Counted from the stretch's first letter, positions 1-7,642 are shown. The stretch: 64,000 bases of DNA from Kordia sp050633145 (GCF_050633145.1 NZ_JBOEFY010000003.1:62001-126000); one strand, 5' to 3'. Translations and numbers: made by a program. Notes: a model not told the origin generated them from the letters alone.

Positions 1-1
1 T

Positions 2-130
2 AAATATGGAATAAATTACTTTGCGACATTTGATTATTCAATTGATATTGATGGAGAACCTTGTAATCAGCTTTTGGTTGTGAATACAGACGAAAATGGA
101 AACTTAGACCACATAACGTGGGAAAGCTAA
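2..130 (+). CDS. C-terminal end of an unrecognised protein (partial)
   Basis: Reading from base 2, a frame is open for 42 codons to a TAA at 128-130. The visible tail contains IDGEPCNQLLVVNTDENGN and ends HITWES, an acidic, ordinary soluble-protein composition. The beginning lies outside the window, so length and family cannot be judged. It converges on the minus-strand spondin-domain gene, with only 32 bases between the two stops and no obvious hairpin there. Function unknown. Confidence 0.6.
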   Translation, partial: KYGINYFATFDYSIDIDGEPCNQLLVVNTDENGNLDHITWES

Positions 131-162
131 AAATGTTTCCAGAATAATATTCAACATAAAAC

Positions 163-1083
163 TTACATCAACACTTTTTTGGTAATACTACCATTTTCTG
201 ATTGTAACTTAACAAAATACAATCCGCTATTTGCTGTTGGAAATGTAAGTGTTCTTATAGCTTCATTTGTCGGATTTGGATAACGTTTCACAAGGTTTCC
301 AAATGCATTATATATTTCAATCTGTTGAATTGTTTTTTTACTCGAATTGTAAATTTGAATTGATTTAGTAGCAGAATTCGTGCTAATGTAAATTGGTGTT
401 TTGGCACTTACTTCTTCTGTGCTCAATGAAACTAAAGAAATTGTCAAGGTGCCAACTTTCGCATTTGAAAAAGGAGCAACATTCTGTACACTATGAATCA
501 ATTCTTGCGGATCGCTCTCAGGATTAATAAATTCGTACGTATCTCCATCTTCAGTCCCTGCATCATACGGAAACAAATCCATTACAATAGAAGGAATCCA
601 GTTTCCATTGGTATCAAGTAACGACAAGCTATTCACTTGAATCATCCAATCTGGACTTGGCGCTATCATAGAAGCCAAGGAAAGCAACGGAAAATCTTTA
701 TTAGCAACAATATCCACAGAAGCACTACTTGTTGGTGAAAACGCATCAAATGGCTGATTTATAAAAAGATGTGCACTACCAGCAGTAATTGCGCTCTGTA
801 CTTCTAGGTCAAATTCAGCACTCAAACCTCTTTCGGCAACATCTTCAATACCAGTTGTTGCTAGCGTACCTGGACTTACAAAAACAATCGTATTATTATG
901 AGTTGCACCAACCAAATCAGACCAATGCGCATTTGTTGGGAAATTAGGATATGGATGTGTTGTATCGCTCCAAGTTCCTTGAAATGTAATTGTATAATTA
1001 GCATTATCGGTTTGAGCTATTACATTAATCGCAAAAAATAAAATAAAAATACCTGTGCTTAGATATGCTTTTATCGTTTTCAT
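163..1083 (-). CDS. Spondin-domain secreted protein with T9SS sorting domain
   Basis: A 306-residue secreted protein. The start at 1083 is preferred over an in-frame ATG at 1131 because it begins directly with a signal peptide (MKTIKAY, a hydrophobic run, then VIAQ at about residue 24). The next ~190 residues look like a Spondin_N domain: YTITFQGTW, then HP-P-AHWSDLVGATHN, then APSPDWMIQV and the acidic DLFPYDAGTEDG stretch typical of the family's metal-binding face. The last ~75 residues form a Por/T9SS type A sorting domain (IQIYNSS, IEIYNAFGNLV, SGLYFVKL, ending KKVLM). Inference: exported by Sec, then carried over the outer membrane by T9SS and cleaved or anchored at the surface. Spondin domains in eukaryotes act in matrix adhesion; the bacterial role is not settled. 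Monocistronic, divergent from the LysE gene. Confidence 0.85.
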   Translation of the reverse strand: MKTIKAYLSTGIFILFFAINVIAQTDNANYTITFQGTWSDTTHPYPNFPTNAHWSDLVGATHNNTIVFVSPGTLATTGIEDVAERGLSAEFDLEVQSAITAGSAHLFINQPFDAFSPTSSASVDIVANKDFPLLSLASMIAPSPDWMIQVNSLSLLDTNGNWIPSIVMDLFPYDAGTEDGDTYEFINPESDPQELIHSVQNVAPFSNAKVGTLTISLVSLSTEEVSAKTPIYISTNSATKSIQIYNSSKKTIQQIEIYNAFGNLVKRYPNPTNEAIRTLTFPTANSGLYFVKLQSENGSITKKVLM

Positions 1084-1198
1084 AAGTCTGAATACATATT
1101 GTTTTATATAATTGAGTCGTTTAAAGAACATACTTCATTACAAAAGCAATCTGTTAAAATAAAAAAACATATTTTTATAAGCTCAAAAAATTACTTCA

Positions 1199-1822
1199 TT
1201 GAACATAGAAATACTCATAGGATTTATCACTGCAACATCACTCTTGGCAATTTCGCCAGGACCAGATAACATCTATGTGCTTATGCAAAGTATTGTAAAC
1301 GGGCGCAAATACGGAATTGCTACGGTAGTAGGACTCATAACAGGTTGTATAATTCATACTACGGTCGTTGCATTTGGCGCTGCCACTATATTAAAAGAAA
1401 ACAAAGATATTTTCTTTGTCATAAAACTACTTGGAGCTTTATATTTAGTGTACTTAGCGTATACGGTATTTAAAAGTTCTGGAGATATTGAATTGGGAAG
1501 TGATGCGGTTCCTAAAAAATCCGTTTTTCAACTCTTTAAACAAGGATTTATCATGAATGTGCTAAATCCGAAAGTAACCATTTTCTTCTTGTCATTCTTT
1601 CCAGGATTTCTCTTTAGTGATACCATGAGTGAAGTTGTACAATTTTACATTTTGGGAGGACTTTTTATGCTGGTTTCATTTATTATTTTTAGTTCATTTG
1701 CTTTACTTGCAGGAACAATTTCTGAAACCATCAAAAAAAATAAAAATATAGGAACATACATGAAATGGTTGCAAATTGTCGTTTTTGTGGGAATTGCAGT
1801 GTATATAATGCTTACAGACTAA
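1199..1822 (+). CDS. LysE/RhtB family amino-acid exporter
   Basis: A 207-residue inner-membrane protein with about six hydrophobic segments. The N-terminus carries the family signature (LLAISPGPDNIYVLMQS, then GRKYGIATVVGL), followed by the LLGALYLVYLAYTVFK helix and a LNPKVTIFFLSFFPGF segment, both typical of LysE-type translocators. These proteins export amino acids or their derivatives by proton antiport; the substrate cannot be told from sequence. The only start giving a full first helix is TTG at 1199 (the next Met is residue 28, inside the conserved segment), so I use TTG. No Shine-Dalgarno is visible. It converges on the first RiPP precursor gene; the hairpin just past its stop points the other way. 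Confidence 0.9.
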   Translation: MNIEILIGFITATSLLAISPGPDNIYVLMQSIVNGRKYGIATVVGLITGCIIHTTVVAFGAATILKENKDIFFVIKLLGALYLVYLAYTVFKSSGDIELGSDAVPKKSVFQLFKQGFIMNVLNPKVTIFFLSFFPGFLFSDTMSEVVQFYILGGLFMLVSFIIFSSFALLAGTISETIKKNKNIGTYMKWLQIVVFVGIAVYIMLTD

Positions 1823-1844
1823 AAAAGGCGAACCGAAATTCGCC
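1821..1844 (-). terminator. Rho-independent terminator of the first RiPP precursor
   Basis: Inverted repeat GGCGAA / TTCGCC with a 6-base loop at 1827-1844. Read on the minus strand it is followed by six T at 1826-1821. It lies 15 bases beyond the stop of the minus-strand precursor gene. The same hairpin, slightly diverged, follows the second precursor at about 2996-3011, so the terminator was copied together with the gene. Confidence 0.75.
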
Positions 1845-1859
1845 CTTATAAAAATTTAA

Positions 1860-2054
1860 TTAGTCTTTGTCACAACCTAACTTCGTTACGCAGATTAATA
1901 CGCATGATAAAGTGGTAGGTTTTTGACAAAAAGGAATAATAGTAGTAAGATCACCTATGATAATAGTAGTTCCATCTTCTCCTGCTTTTATTTGATCAAG
2001 GTTCGCAATAGATTTTTTGTTCAGCTTCAAGTTTTTTAAATTCTTTTTTTTCAT
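1860..2054 (-). CDS. Class I lanthipeptide-type RiPP precursor, copy 1
   Basis: A 64-residue peptide. The leader is Lys/Asn/Leu-rich (MKKKNLKNLKLNKKSIANLD), the pattern of flavobacterial class I lanthipeptide precursors. It is followed by a Gly-poor linker and a core with Thr, Ser and four Cys (PFC, TTLSC, LIC, LGCDKD). Known of the family: Ser/Thr are dehydrated and cyclised onto Cys by LanB/LanC enzymes, and the leader is then removed. No LanB, LanC or LanT-like gene is in this window, so modification would have to act in trans. The core is almost identical to that of the copy at 3030-3200. A membrane protein with an HELGH motif lies between the two, divergent from this copy. The leader lacks the GG seen in copies 2 and 3 (it has KAGEDG). 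Product and activity are inference. Confidence 0.75.
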   Translation of the reverse strand: MKKKNLKNLKLNKKSIANLDQIKAGEDGTTIIIGDLTTIIPFCQKPTTLSCVLICVTKLGCDKD

Positions 2055-2125
2055 AATCTTTGTTTTAATGAAGTTAATATGACTTAAGTTCTAAAAAAAT
2101 GAAATACTTTCACAATAGTACTACT

Positions 2126-2143
2126 CGTATTTTTATAAATACG
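2126..2143. promoter_or_regulatory. Perfect 7-bp inverted repeat in a divergent intergenic region
   Basis: CGTATTT-TTAT-AAATACG forms a perfect dyad between the minus-strand RiPP precursor and the plus-strand HELGH membrane protein gene, which are transcribed away from each other. It is placed where an operator for both would lie, but it could equally be an RNA hairpin. Low certainty. Confidence 0.3.
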
Positions 2144-2196
2144 ACTTCATTTTTTAAAGAAGAAAAATGTGTTAAGTATTTTTTAGTTAGTTAATT

Positions 2197-2937
2197 ATGA
2201 GTTTTTTTAAACTTTACTGGAAATGGTTTGGGGTGTTTTCGTTAGGATTTCTTCTTGCAACGATTATTGGCACGCAAACGCATGAATTAGGTCATATCGC
2301 TGTGGCGGAAAGTCTAGGGTACAAAAGCACGCTTAGTTATGGAAGCATGACCTATAATGTTGAAGGGTTTTATGTGGATGAAGATGTGATTACTTGGCGA
2401 AAAATGTTTGAAGAAAACAATGATTACAGTGAGTTTAGTGAAGCTGAAAAATCAAAACTATATACTTTACGTAAAAGGATAGAAGCAAAATTTCCTTTAA
2501 ATGATAAGCATAGTTTGTATGTAACAATTGGCGGACCTGCACAAACAATTTTAACCTGCTTTATTGGACTATTTATTTTAACATATAGAAGTTCAAACCA
2601 ACAAGAAAATTTCAAATTTATAGATTGGTTAGCGGTATTTATGTCGCTCTTTATCTTACGGGAAGTATTCAATACTGTGATGGCAACAGGAAGTTACCTA
2701 ATCAATGGAACTACTAGCTTTAGTGGAGATGAGTTTGATATTTCAAGAATTCTAGGTTTCAACCAATGGACAATTCCGATCATGACAGCTATTCTTGGAG
2801 CAATCATAGCAAGTTTTGTCATTTTTATGATTGTTCCCAAAAAATATAGATTCACCTTTATTTTGGCTGGTTTCATGGGAAGTATTAGTGGGTTTGTTTT
2901 GTGGTTTTATTATTTAGGACCTTGGTTATTCCTCTAA
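2197..2937 (+). CDS. Polytopic membrane protein with HELGH metalloprotease motif
   Basis: A 246-residue protein with about five membrane segments (roughly residues 10-27, 109-131, 140-165, 190-214 and 218-246). Right after the first segment is H29-E30-L31-G32-H33, the HExxH zinc motif, as in M50-type intramembrane or membrane-bound metalloproteases. A GGPAQT stretch starts the second segment (M50 enzymes have a GP motif there), and a GDEFD stretch near residue 177 could supply a third zinc ligand. I did not recognise a closer family. The gene stands between two almost identical RiPP precursors on the opposite strand. Inference: it may process the leader, give self-protection, or be unrelated. 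It could also be a non-peptidase M50-like membrane protein. Confidence 0.7.
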   Translation: MSFFKLYWKWFGVFSLGFLLATIIGTQTHELGHIAVAESLGYKSTLSYGSMTYNVEGFYVDEDVITWRKMFEENNDYSEFSEAEKSKLYTLRKRIEAKFPLNDKHSLYVTIGGPAQTILTCFIGLFILTYRSSNQQENFKFIDWLAVFMSLFILREVFNTVMATGSYLINGTTSFSGDEFDISRILGFNQWTIPIMTAILGAIIASFVIFMIVPKKYRFTFILAGFMGSISGFVLWFYYLGPWLFL

Positions 2938-2995
2938 GAAAAAACCTTGTTTTATTCGAAAAATGATTATTATAAAATGATACTGATTAAAAGAA

Positions 2996-3011
2996 GCGAA
3001 TCGAAATTCGC
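2996..3011 (-). terminator. Hairpin after the second RiPP precursor
   Basis: GCGAA (2996-3000) and TTCGC (3007-3011) form a short stem. On the minus strand it is followed by TTCTTTT, a weak T-tract. It is homologous to the terminator at 1821-1844. Confidence 0.5.
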
Positions 3012-3029
3012 CTCTTTAAAAACTTTTTT

Positions 3030-3200
3030 TTACTTATCGCAACCTAACTTCGTTACGCAGATTAGTACACATGATAAAGTAGTGAAACAAAAAGGAATAA
3101 TCGTAGCAGATCCTGCTTCAACTTTTCCACCTTTCATTGAATCCAAGTTAGAAATTGATTCCTTGTTAAGCTTTAAATTTTTTAAATTTCTTTTTTTCAT
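3030..3200 (-). CDS. Class I lanthipeptide-type RiPP precursor, copy 2
   Basis: A 56-residue peptide. The leader (MKKRNLKNLKLNKESISNLD, then SMKGG) matches copy 1 at 1860-2054 almost residue for residue. The core again contains ATIIPFC, TTLSC, VLIC and LGCDK, with four Cys in the same order. Here the leader ends in a Gly-Gly, the usual cleavage site of C39-type transporters. The linker differs from copy 1 by several substitutions and a deletion, while the last 17 residues are nearly unchanged, which suggests selection on the core. The plus-strand reading frame over the same DNA is a shadow. No modification enzymes are nearby. Confidence 0.75.
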   Translation of the reverse strand: MKKRNLKNLKLNKESISNLDSMKGGKVEAGSATIIPFCFTTLSCVLICVTKLGCDK

Positions 3201-3435
3201 AATAAATTAAGGTTTAATGTTTATAATTATAGTGTTGAAGGTATTAATTAAACATGGGAAATGTAAACAAAGTAACTTATGATTCTTAAATCACGAGTGC
3301 TTTTAGAATGCTATATTTGTCTGTATATTGGTGCTTTATGTTTGTTTATGAAAGAATAATTACAGAACTAATTCCTTTCATGTTTTTTTGCAAAATTCAA
3401 TAAAGAAAAATATTTCCTAAAACGTTTTCGTTGTG

Positions 3436-3443
3436 TATCTTTG
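3436..3443 (+). promoter_or_regulatory. -7 promoter element (TAnnTTTG) of the HMG-CoA lyase gene
   Basis: TATCTTTG is an exact match to the Bacteroidota -7 consensus TAnnTTTG. Its last base is only 7 bases before the ATG at 3451, so transcription would begin at or next to the start codon (a nearly leaderless mRNA). I see no good -33 TTG at the normal distance, so confidence is moderate. Confidence 0.4.
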
Positions 3444-3450
3444 ACAATCT

Positions 3451-4314
3451 ATGGAAAACATTAAAATAATAGAATGCCCACGTGATGCCATGCAAGGTAT
3501 CAAGATGTTTATTCCAACAGAAAAAAAAGTACAATACATTCAGTCATTACTACGTGTTGGCTTTGATACGATCGATTTCGGAAGTTTTGTATCGCCAAAA
3601 GCCATTCCGCAAATGGTTGATACTGCCGAAGTATTATCAAAATTAGATTTGTCTACAACAGAAAGTAAACTGCTTGCAATAGTAGCAAACGTTCGTGGGG
3701 CAAACGACGCAAGCACGCATCCAGAAATTCAATACTTAGGCTATCCGTTTTCTATCTCAGAAAACTTTCAAATGCGTAATACACACAAAACCATTGCGCA
3801 GTCTATAGAAACATTGCAAGAAATCTTAAACATTGCCAATAAAACGAACAAAGAAGTTGTTGCATATCTCTCGATGGGATTTGGAAATCCGTACGGAGAT
3901 CCTTGGAATGTAGAAATAGTAGGTGAGTGGACGGAAAAATTATCTAACATGGGCGTAAAAATTTTATCGCTTTCAGATACCATAGGTTCTTCTACACCAG
4001 AAGTGATAGAATATCTATACTCGAATCTCATTCCAAAATACCCAGAAATTGAGTTTGGTGCACATTTACACACAACGCCAAGTTCATGGCACGAAAAAAT
4101 AGATGCTGCATACAAAGCAGGTTGCAGGCGTTTTGATGGTGCTATTCAAGGTTTTGGTGGGTGCCCAATGGCAAAAGATGAACTTACTGGGAACATGCCA
4201 ACAGAAAAAATGGTGTCGTATTTCACAGCTGCAAAAGCAGACGCAAACATTCAAGCCATGAGTTTTGAATCTTCATACAACGAAGCTTCTAAAATCTTCA
4301 ATTATTATCACTAG
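3451..4314 (+). CDS. Hydroxymethylglutaryl-CoA lyase
   Basis: A 287-residue TIM-barrel enzyme of the HMGL-like family, which splits HMG-CoA into acetyl-CoA and acetoacetate at the end of leucine breakdown. Visible features: CPRDAMQG at residues 9-16 (the catalytic Arg-Asp pair of the family), DFGSFVSPKAIPQMVD, LSLSDTIG, the metal-binding HLHTTP, and the GFGGCPMA signature with the conserved Cys. Length is in the usual range for bacterial members. The start motif reads ECPRDAMQG where most family members have E-[VT]-GPRDGLQ, a variant form, so related activities of the superfamily cannot be excluded. A single gene, upstream of guaB but 290 bases away. Confidence 0.88.
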   Translation: MENIKIIECPRDAMQGIKMFIPTEKKVQYIQSLLRVGFDTIDFGSFVSPKAIPQMVDTAEVLSKLDLSTTESKLLAIVANVRGANDASTHPEIQYLGYPFSISENFQMRNTHKTIAQSIETLQEILNIANKTNKEVVAYLSMGFGNPYGDPWNVEIVGEWTEKLSNMGVKILSLSDTIGSSTPEVIEYLYSNLIPKYPEIEFGAHLHTTPSSWHEKIDAAYKAGCRRFDGAIQGFGGCPMAKDELTGNMPTEKMVSYFTAAKADANIQAMSFESSYNEASKIFNYYH

Positions 4315-4629
4315 TAAATTATGAGCAATAAGTAGTGAGTATTGAGACGTTTCAAATGTCAATTTGAGCGCATTCAAGAACACTTTGATATCTTAGCGCA
4401 TTCAATCATCACAATAAATTCATTAATTGACAAAAAACAAAACTTATTAGTTTAAGAGTTTTGACTTATAAATAAGTTGAGAGTAAGTGATTTAACCGAT
4501 AAATTGCAACTCATAACGGTAACAAAGCGATTAAACTTAAAACATTAACAAATTGTTATCTAGTGTAACAAATGGCATTAATTGTGCAAAAAGTAGTATA
4601 TTCGCGTGCAATTATACTTTAATTGCACC
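4315..4629 (+). promoter_or_regulatory. guaB upstream region
   Basis: About 315 bases without a gene. Near 4358-4410 is a degenerate copy of a flavobacterial dispersed repeat (TTTGAGCGCATTC, then TCTTAGCGCATTC). TATATTCG at 4597-4604 resembles the -7 box (TAnnTTYG) and is 25 bases before the chosen guaB start; no -33 TTG at normal spacing is convincing. No purine riboswitch was recognised. Confidence 0.35.
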
Positions 4630-6105
4630 ATGACAGCACACAACAACAAAATTCTAGGAGAAGGTTTAACTTATGACGATGTTCTATTAGTCCCAGCGTT
4701 TTCCGAAGTACTTCCAAGAGAAGTCAGTATTCAAACAAAATTTACAAGAAACATAACGATCAACGTTCCAATTATTTCGGCAGCGATGGATACGGTTACA
4801 GAATCTTCAATGGCAATTGCAATGGCTCGTGAAGGAGGAATCGGAGTTTTACATAAAAACATGACAATTGAGCGACAAGCACAAAAAGTTAGAAAAGTAA
4901 AACGTGCTGAGAGCGGAATGATTATCGATCCTGTTACCTTACCATTAACGGCAACTGTAGCCGATGCAAAAGCAAATATGAAAGAGCATAGCATTGGCGG
5001 AATTCCTATTGTAGACGAAAATGGAATGCTAAAAGGAATTGTAACAAACAGAGACTTGCGTTTTGAACATAACAATCAACGTCCAATAGTTGAGGTTATG
5101 ACCAGTGAAAACCTAGTCACTTCTTCGGAAGGAACTTCGTTGAAAGATGCTGAGGCAATTCTACAAAAAAATAAAATTGAAAAGCTTTTAATTGTAGATG
5201 ATAACTACAAATTAAAAGGACTAATTACATTTAGAGATATTACGAAAGTAACACAAAAACCAATTGCCAATAAAGATTCGTACGGACGTTTGCGTGTGGC
5301 AGCTGCTTTAGGAGTTACTGCTGATGCAGTAGATAGAGCAGCAGCTTTAGTAAATGCAGGTGTTGATGCTGTAGTAATTGACACAGCTCACGGACATACC
5401 AAAGGTGTTGTAAATGTACTAAAAGATGTAAAAGCAAAATTTCCAAACTTAGATGTAATTGTTGGAAACATTGCAACAGGCGCAGCAGCCAAGTATTTAG
5501 TAGAAGCTGGAGCAGATGCTGTAAAAGTAGGAATTGGTCCAGGATCAATCTGTACAACGAGAGTCGTAGCTGGTGTAGGATTTCCTCAATTTTCGGCAGT
5601 ATTAGAAGTTTCTGCAGCTATAAAAGGTAGTGGAGTTCCTGTCATAGCAGATGGAGGAATTCGATATACAGGAGACATTCCAAAAGCAATTGCAGCAGGA
5701 GCAGACTCTGTAATGTTAGGTTCATTATTAGCAGGAACAAAAGAATCACCTGGAGAAACAATCATTTACGAAGGAAGAAAATTCAAATCGTATCGAGGAA
5801 TGGGTTCTGTGGAAGCAATGAAACAAGGATCTAAAGATCGTTACTTTCAAGATGTAGAAGCAGATATCAAAAAATTAGTTCCAGAAGGAATTGTTGGGCG
5901 TGTACCATACAAAGGAAATCTAGACGAAAGCATTCACCAATTTATTGGCGGATTGCGTGCAGGAATGGGCTATTGTGGAGCAAAAGACATTGAAACACTA
6001 AAAGAAACAGGTCAATTTGTACGTATTACAGCAAGTGGAATCAATGAAAGTCACCCACATGATGTGGCAATTACAAAAGAAGCACCAAACTATTCAAGAA
6101 GATAA
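4630..6105 (+). CDS. guaB: Inosine-5'-monophosphate dehydrogenase
   Basis: Oxidises IMP to XMP with NAD+, the committed step of GMP synthesis, in the cytoplasm as a tetramer. From ATG 4630 the product has 491 residues, the normal size; an in-frame ATG at 4606 would only add eight poorly fitting residues. Seen: LTYDDVLLVPAFSEVLPREV at the N-terminus, two CBS domains at about 95-210, the IDTAHGH strand, the catalytic loop GIGPGSICTTR with Cys308, the phosphate-binding IADGGIRYTGD segment, and the flap GMGSVEAMKQGSKDRYFQ. A single gene followed by a strong terminator. Confidence 0.97.
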   Translation: MTAHNNKILGEGLTYDDVLLVPAFSEVLPREVSIQTKFTRNITINVPIISAAMDTVTESSMAIAMAREGGIGVLHKNMTIERQAQKVRKVKRAESGMIIDPVTLPLTATVADAKANMKEHSIGGIPIVDENGMLKGIVTNRDLRFEHNNQRPIVEVMTSENLVTSSEGTSLKDAEAILQKNKIEKLLIVDDNYKLKGLITFRDITKVTQKPIANKDSYGRLRVAAALGVTADAVDRAAALVNAGVDAVVIDTAHGHTKGVVNVLKDVKAKFPNLDVIVGNIATGAAAKYLVEAGADAVKVGIGPGSICTTRVVAGVGFPQFSAVLEVSAAIKGSGVPVIADGGIRYTGDIPKAIAAGADSVMLGSLLAGTKESPGETIIYEGRKFKSYRGMGSVEAMKQGSKDRYFQDVEADIKKLVPEGIVGRVPYKGNLDESIHQFIGGLRAGMGYCGAKDIETLKETGQFVRITASGINESHPHDVAITKEAPNYSRR

Positions 6106-6126
6106 ATAATAGTATATAAACACTGT

Positions 6127-6175
6127 AAAAAGGCTGTTAGACATTGAGCGAAGTCGAAATGCAACAGCCTTTTTT
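6127..6175 (+). terminator. Rho-independent terminator of guaB
   Basis: AGGCTGTT (6131-6138) pairs with AACAGCCT (6163-6170) and is followed by a T-run to 6175. The loop contains TGAGCGAAGTCGAA (6145-6158), a 14-base string that recurs exactly at 45714-45727, so a dispersed repeat sits in the terminator loop. Confidence 0.85.
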
Positions 6176-6304
6176 CTATACTAAGTATTTCTTAAACTGC
6201 TTTTTCAAAAAGCGAAGAAATTGTTATTTTCTTCATGATTAAAAAGTTTTAGTATTTAATTCTTTAAAATTGCGTACTAAACTTATTAGCAGTCCAAAAT
6301 TTTG

Positions 6305-6502
6305 TTACACAGGAAGTGTTCCACTACAATTAACAGCGCATCCAATACCTTGGCTACTTATAGATCCGCCACCTTCACAAACTGTTGGGTGGTATGAAGG
6401 ACATTCTATAGATCCCATACTTCCACCTTTAAGTTGATCACTTTTTAAATTTGAAATAAGTGTTTTTTCAAATTTGAGTGTTTTTACATTCTTTTTTTTC
6501 AT
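6305..6502 (-). CDS. Class I lanthipeptide-type RiPP precursor, distinct core
   Basis: A 65-residue peptide. The leader MKKKNVKTLKFEKTLISNLKS ends in QLKGG. The core has Ser/Thr and four Cys (IECPSYHP, TVCEGGG, SISSQGIGCAVNCSGTLPV). The leader has the same layout as the two precursors at 1860-2054 and 3030-3200, but the core is unrelated, as expected when different products share one modification machinery. It stands alone between guaB and the OmpH-like gene. No maturation enzyme is visible in the window. Precursor status is inferred from leader pattern and size. Confidence 0.7.
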   Translation of the reverse strand: MKKKNVKTLKFEKTLISNLKSDQLKGGSMGSIECPSYHPTVCEGGGSISSQGIGCAVNCSGTLPV

Positions 6503-6622
6503 AATTATATAGTTTTGATTTGAATTAAAGGTATCAAATTATGTACTTTAAAAGAAAAAAATATACTAAAGAAATGACAAAAGCTACCTCAAATTGAGAA
6601 ATTTGACCTTGAGTTAATTCAT

Positions 6623-6660
6623 AAAAAAAAGCCTTGCATCTATTTAAAATACAAGGCTTT
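6623..6660 (-). terminator. Rho-independent terminator of the OmpH-like gene
   Basis: AAAGCCTTG (6628-6636) and CAAGGCTTT (6652-6660) form a 9-bp stem. On the minus strand it is followed by eight T ending at 6623. Confidence 0.85.
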
Positions 6661-6679
6661 CTAACTTAAAAAGTAAAAA

Positions 6680-7201
6680 TTACTTCTTAGTTTCTATTTT
6701 AAGACCGAGTTTTGCTGCGGTTTTTAATGTAATATCGAATTGTGGATCAACATACGCCAATTCATTTCCGTCAAGTGTAAAAACTTGTGTATAATTTTCA
6801 CTCTTAGAAACTGCTGCAACAGCATCACCTACTTTTTTATACAATGGACGCATCAATTCATCTTGACGTAACTGAACTAACTGTACAGCATTTTGTCTAA
6901 ACTTCTGAATATCTGCTTCTAATTCGTAAATCTCTTGTTGTTTCTTCTTCTTGTTTTCTGGAGTCATTGTAGCAAAAGCTTTGTTTGCTTCTTCCACTTC
7001 CTTTCCGTATGCATCAAGTTTTGACTTCAAATCAGCTTGTAGCTCTTTTTCATACTTTTCCATTCCAGCCTTAACATTTGCAATTTCTGGTAATTTAGAA
7101 ACAAGAATGTTAATATTTACTGTTCCAACTTTTGTTTGAGCAGTTGCTGTGTACGAACAAAATACAATAGCAATTGTGTAAAGTAAATGTTTAATTTTCA
7201 T
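6680..7201 (-). CDS. OmpH/Skp-family periplasmic chaperone
   Basis: A 173-residue secreted protein. The ATG at 7201 is chosen because it begins with a signal peptide (MKIKHLLYTIAIVFCSYTATAQ); the longer frame from 7264 adds unrelated residues. After KVGTVNINILVSKLPE comes a long Lys/Glu/Ala-rich coiled coil (about residues 45-115), then a conserved-looking VFTLDGNELAYVDPQFDIT end, which is the Skp/OmpH layout. Skp trimers hold unfolded outer-membrane proteins in the periplasm with their coiled-coil tentacles. Flavobacteria commonly carry several OmpH paralogues, so this may be an accessory one, since it is not beside bamA here. Confidence 0.88.
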   Translation of the reverse strand: MKIKHLLYTIAIVFCSYTATAQTKVGTVNINILVSKLPEIANVKAGMEKYEKELQADLKSKLDAYGKEVEEANKAFATMTPENKKKKQQEIYELEADIQKFRQNAVQLVQLRQDELMRPLYKKVGDAVAAVSKSENYTQVFTLDGNELAYVDPQFDITLKTAAKLGLKIETKK

Positions 7202-7331
7202 TAGATTAAATTTTTGTTTTTCAAAGTTGGCTAATGTAATGAAAACATCATACCAAAAAAACAAAGTTGTATAAAATTAACGTTTTTTTTGATAAAATTG
7301 GACTTAGAAAAGGTTTCACATTTTATAAAAA

Positions 7332-7568
7332 CTACTCTTCAACACGCTGACCTCTATGTGGTTTCAGTTTTTCACGCATAAAAGGAACATCTTCTTCATT
7401 AATAATCATAATTGCGCTTGCATGCATTTCTGAAAACTCTATTACTTTAATTGATTCTCCATGAACATTTTCCATTTTAATAAAATCGTTCAAATGAATA
7501 CAATGATGTTCTGCTGTGCGTTTTCCGGCTGGACCTCTAAAATCCCAAATCAATTTTACTTTTCCCAT
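7332..7568 (-). CDS. Conserved small protein of unknown function
   Basis: A 78-residue soluble protein with no signal peptide. It begins MGKVKLIWDFRGPAGKRTAEHH and ends KLKPHRGQRVEE, with several His and charged residues (HHCIH, EMHASAIMII). The ordered composition and clean placement between two other minus-strand genes suggest a real gene. I do not recognise a domain. It starts 101 bases after the T9SS protein's stop and is separated from it by a terminator, so it has its own promoter. Confidence 0.65.
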   Translation of the reverse strand: MGKVKLIWDFRGPAGKRTAEHHCIHLNDFIKMENVHGESIKVIEFSEMHASAIMIINEEDVPFMREKLKPHRGQRVEE

Positions 7569-7615
7569 TCAACTAATTTTATGCAAAAATAATCATCTCA
7601 CAGAAAAGAAAACAC

Positions 7616-7642
7616 AAAAAAAGCGAATGAATTTCATTCGCT
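7616..7642 (-). terminator. Rho-independent terminator of the T9SS protein gene
   Basis: AGCGAATGAA (7622-7631) and TTCATTCGCT (7633-7642) form a nearly continuous stem. On the minus strand it runs into six T (7621-7616). Confidence 0.85.

Noticed and set aside
2947..3210. Plus-strand open frame of 87 codons
   Set aside because: It lies antisense over the second RiPP precursor; its translation has no protein character, while the minus strand gives a clear homologue of the precursor at 1860-2054.
6194..6236. 14-codon minus-strand frame starting MKKITISS
   Set aside because: Could be a truncated leader-peptide remnant but is too short to support as a gene.
1860..6502. Complete lanthipeptide cluster
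   Set aside because: Precursors are present but no LanB, LanC, LanM, C39 peptidase transporter or LanP-like subtilase lies in the window.
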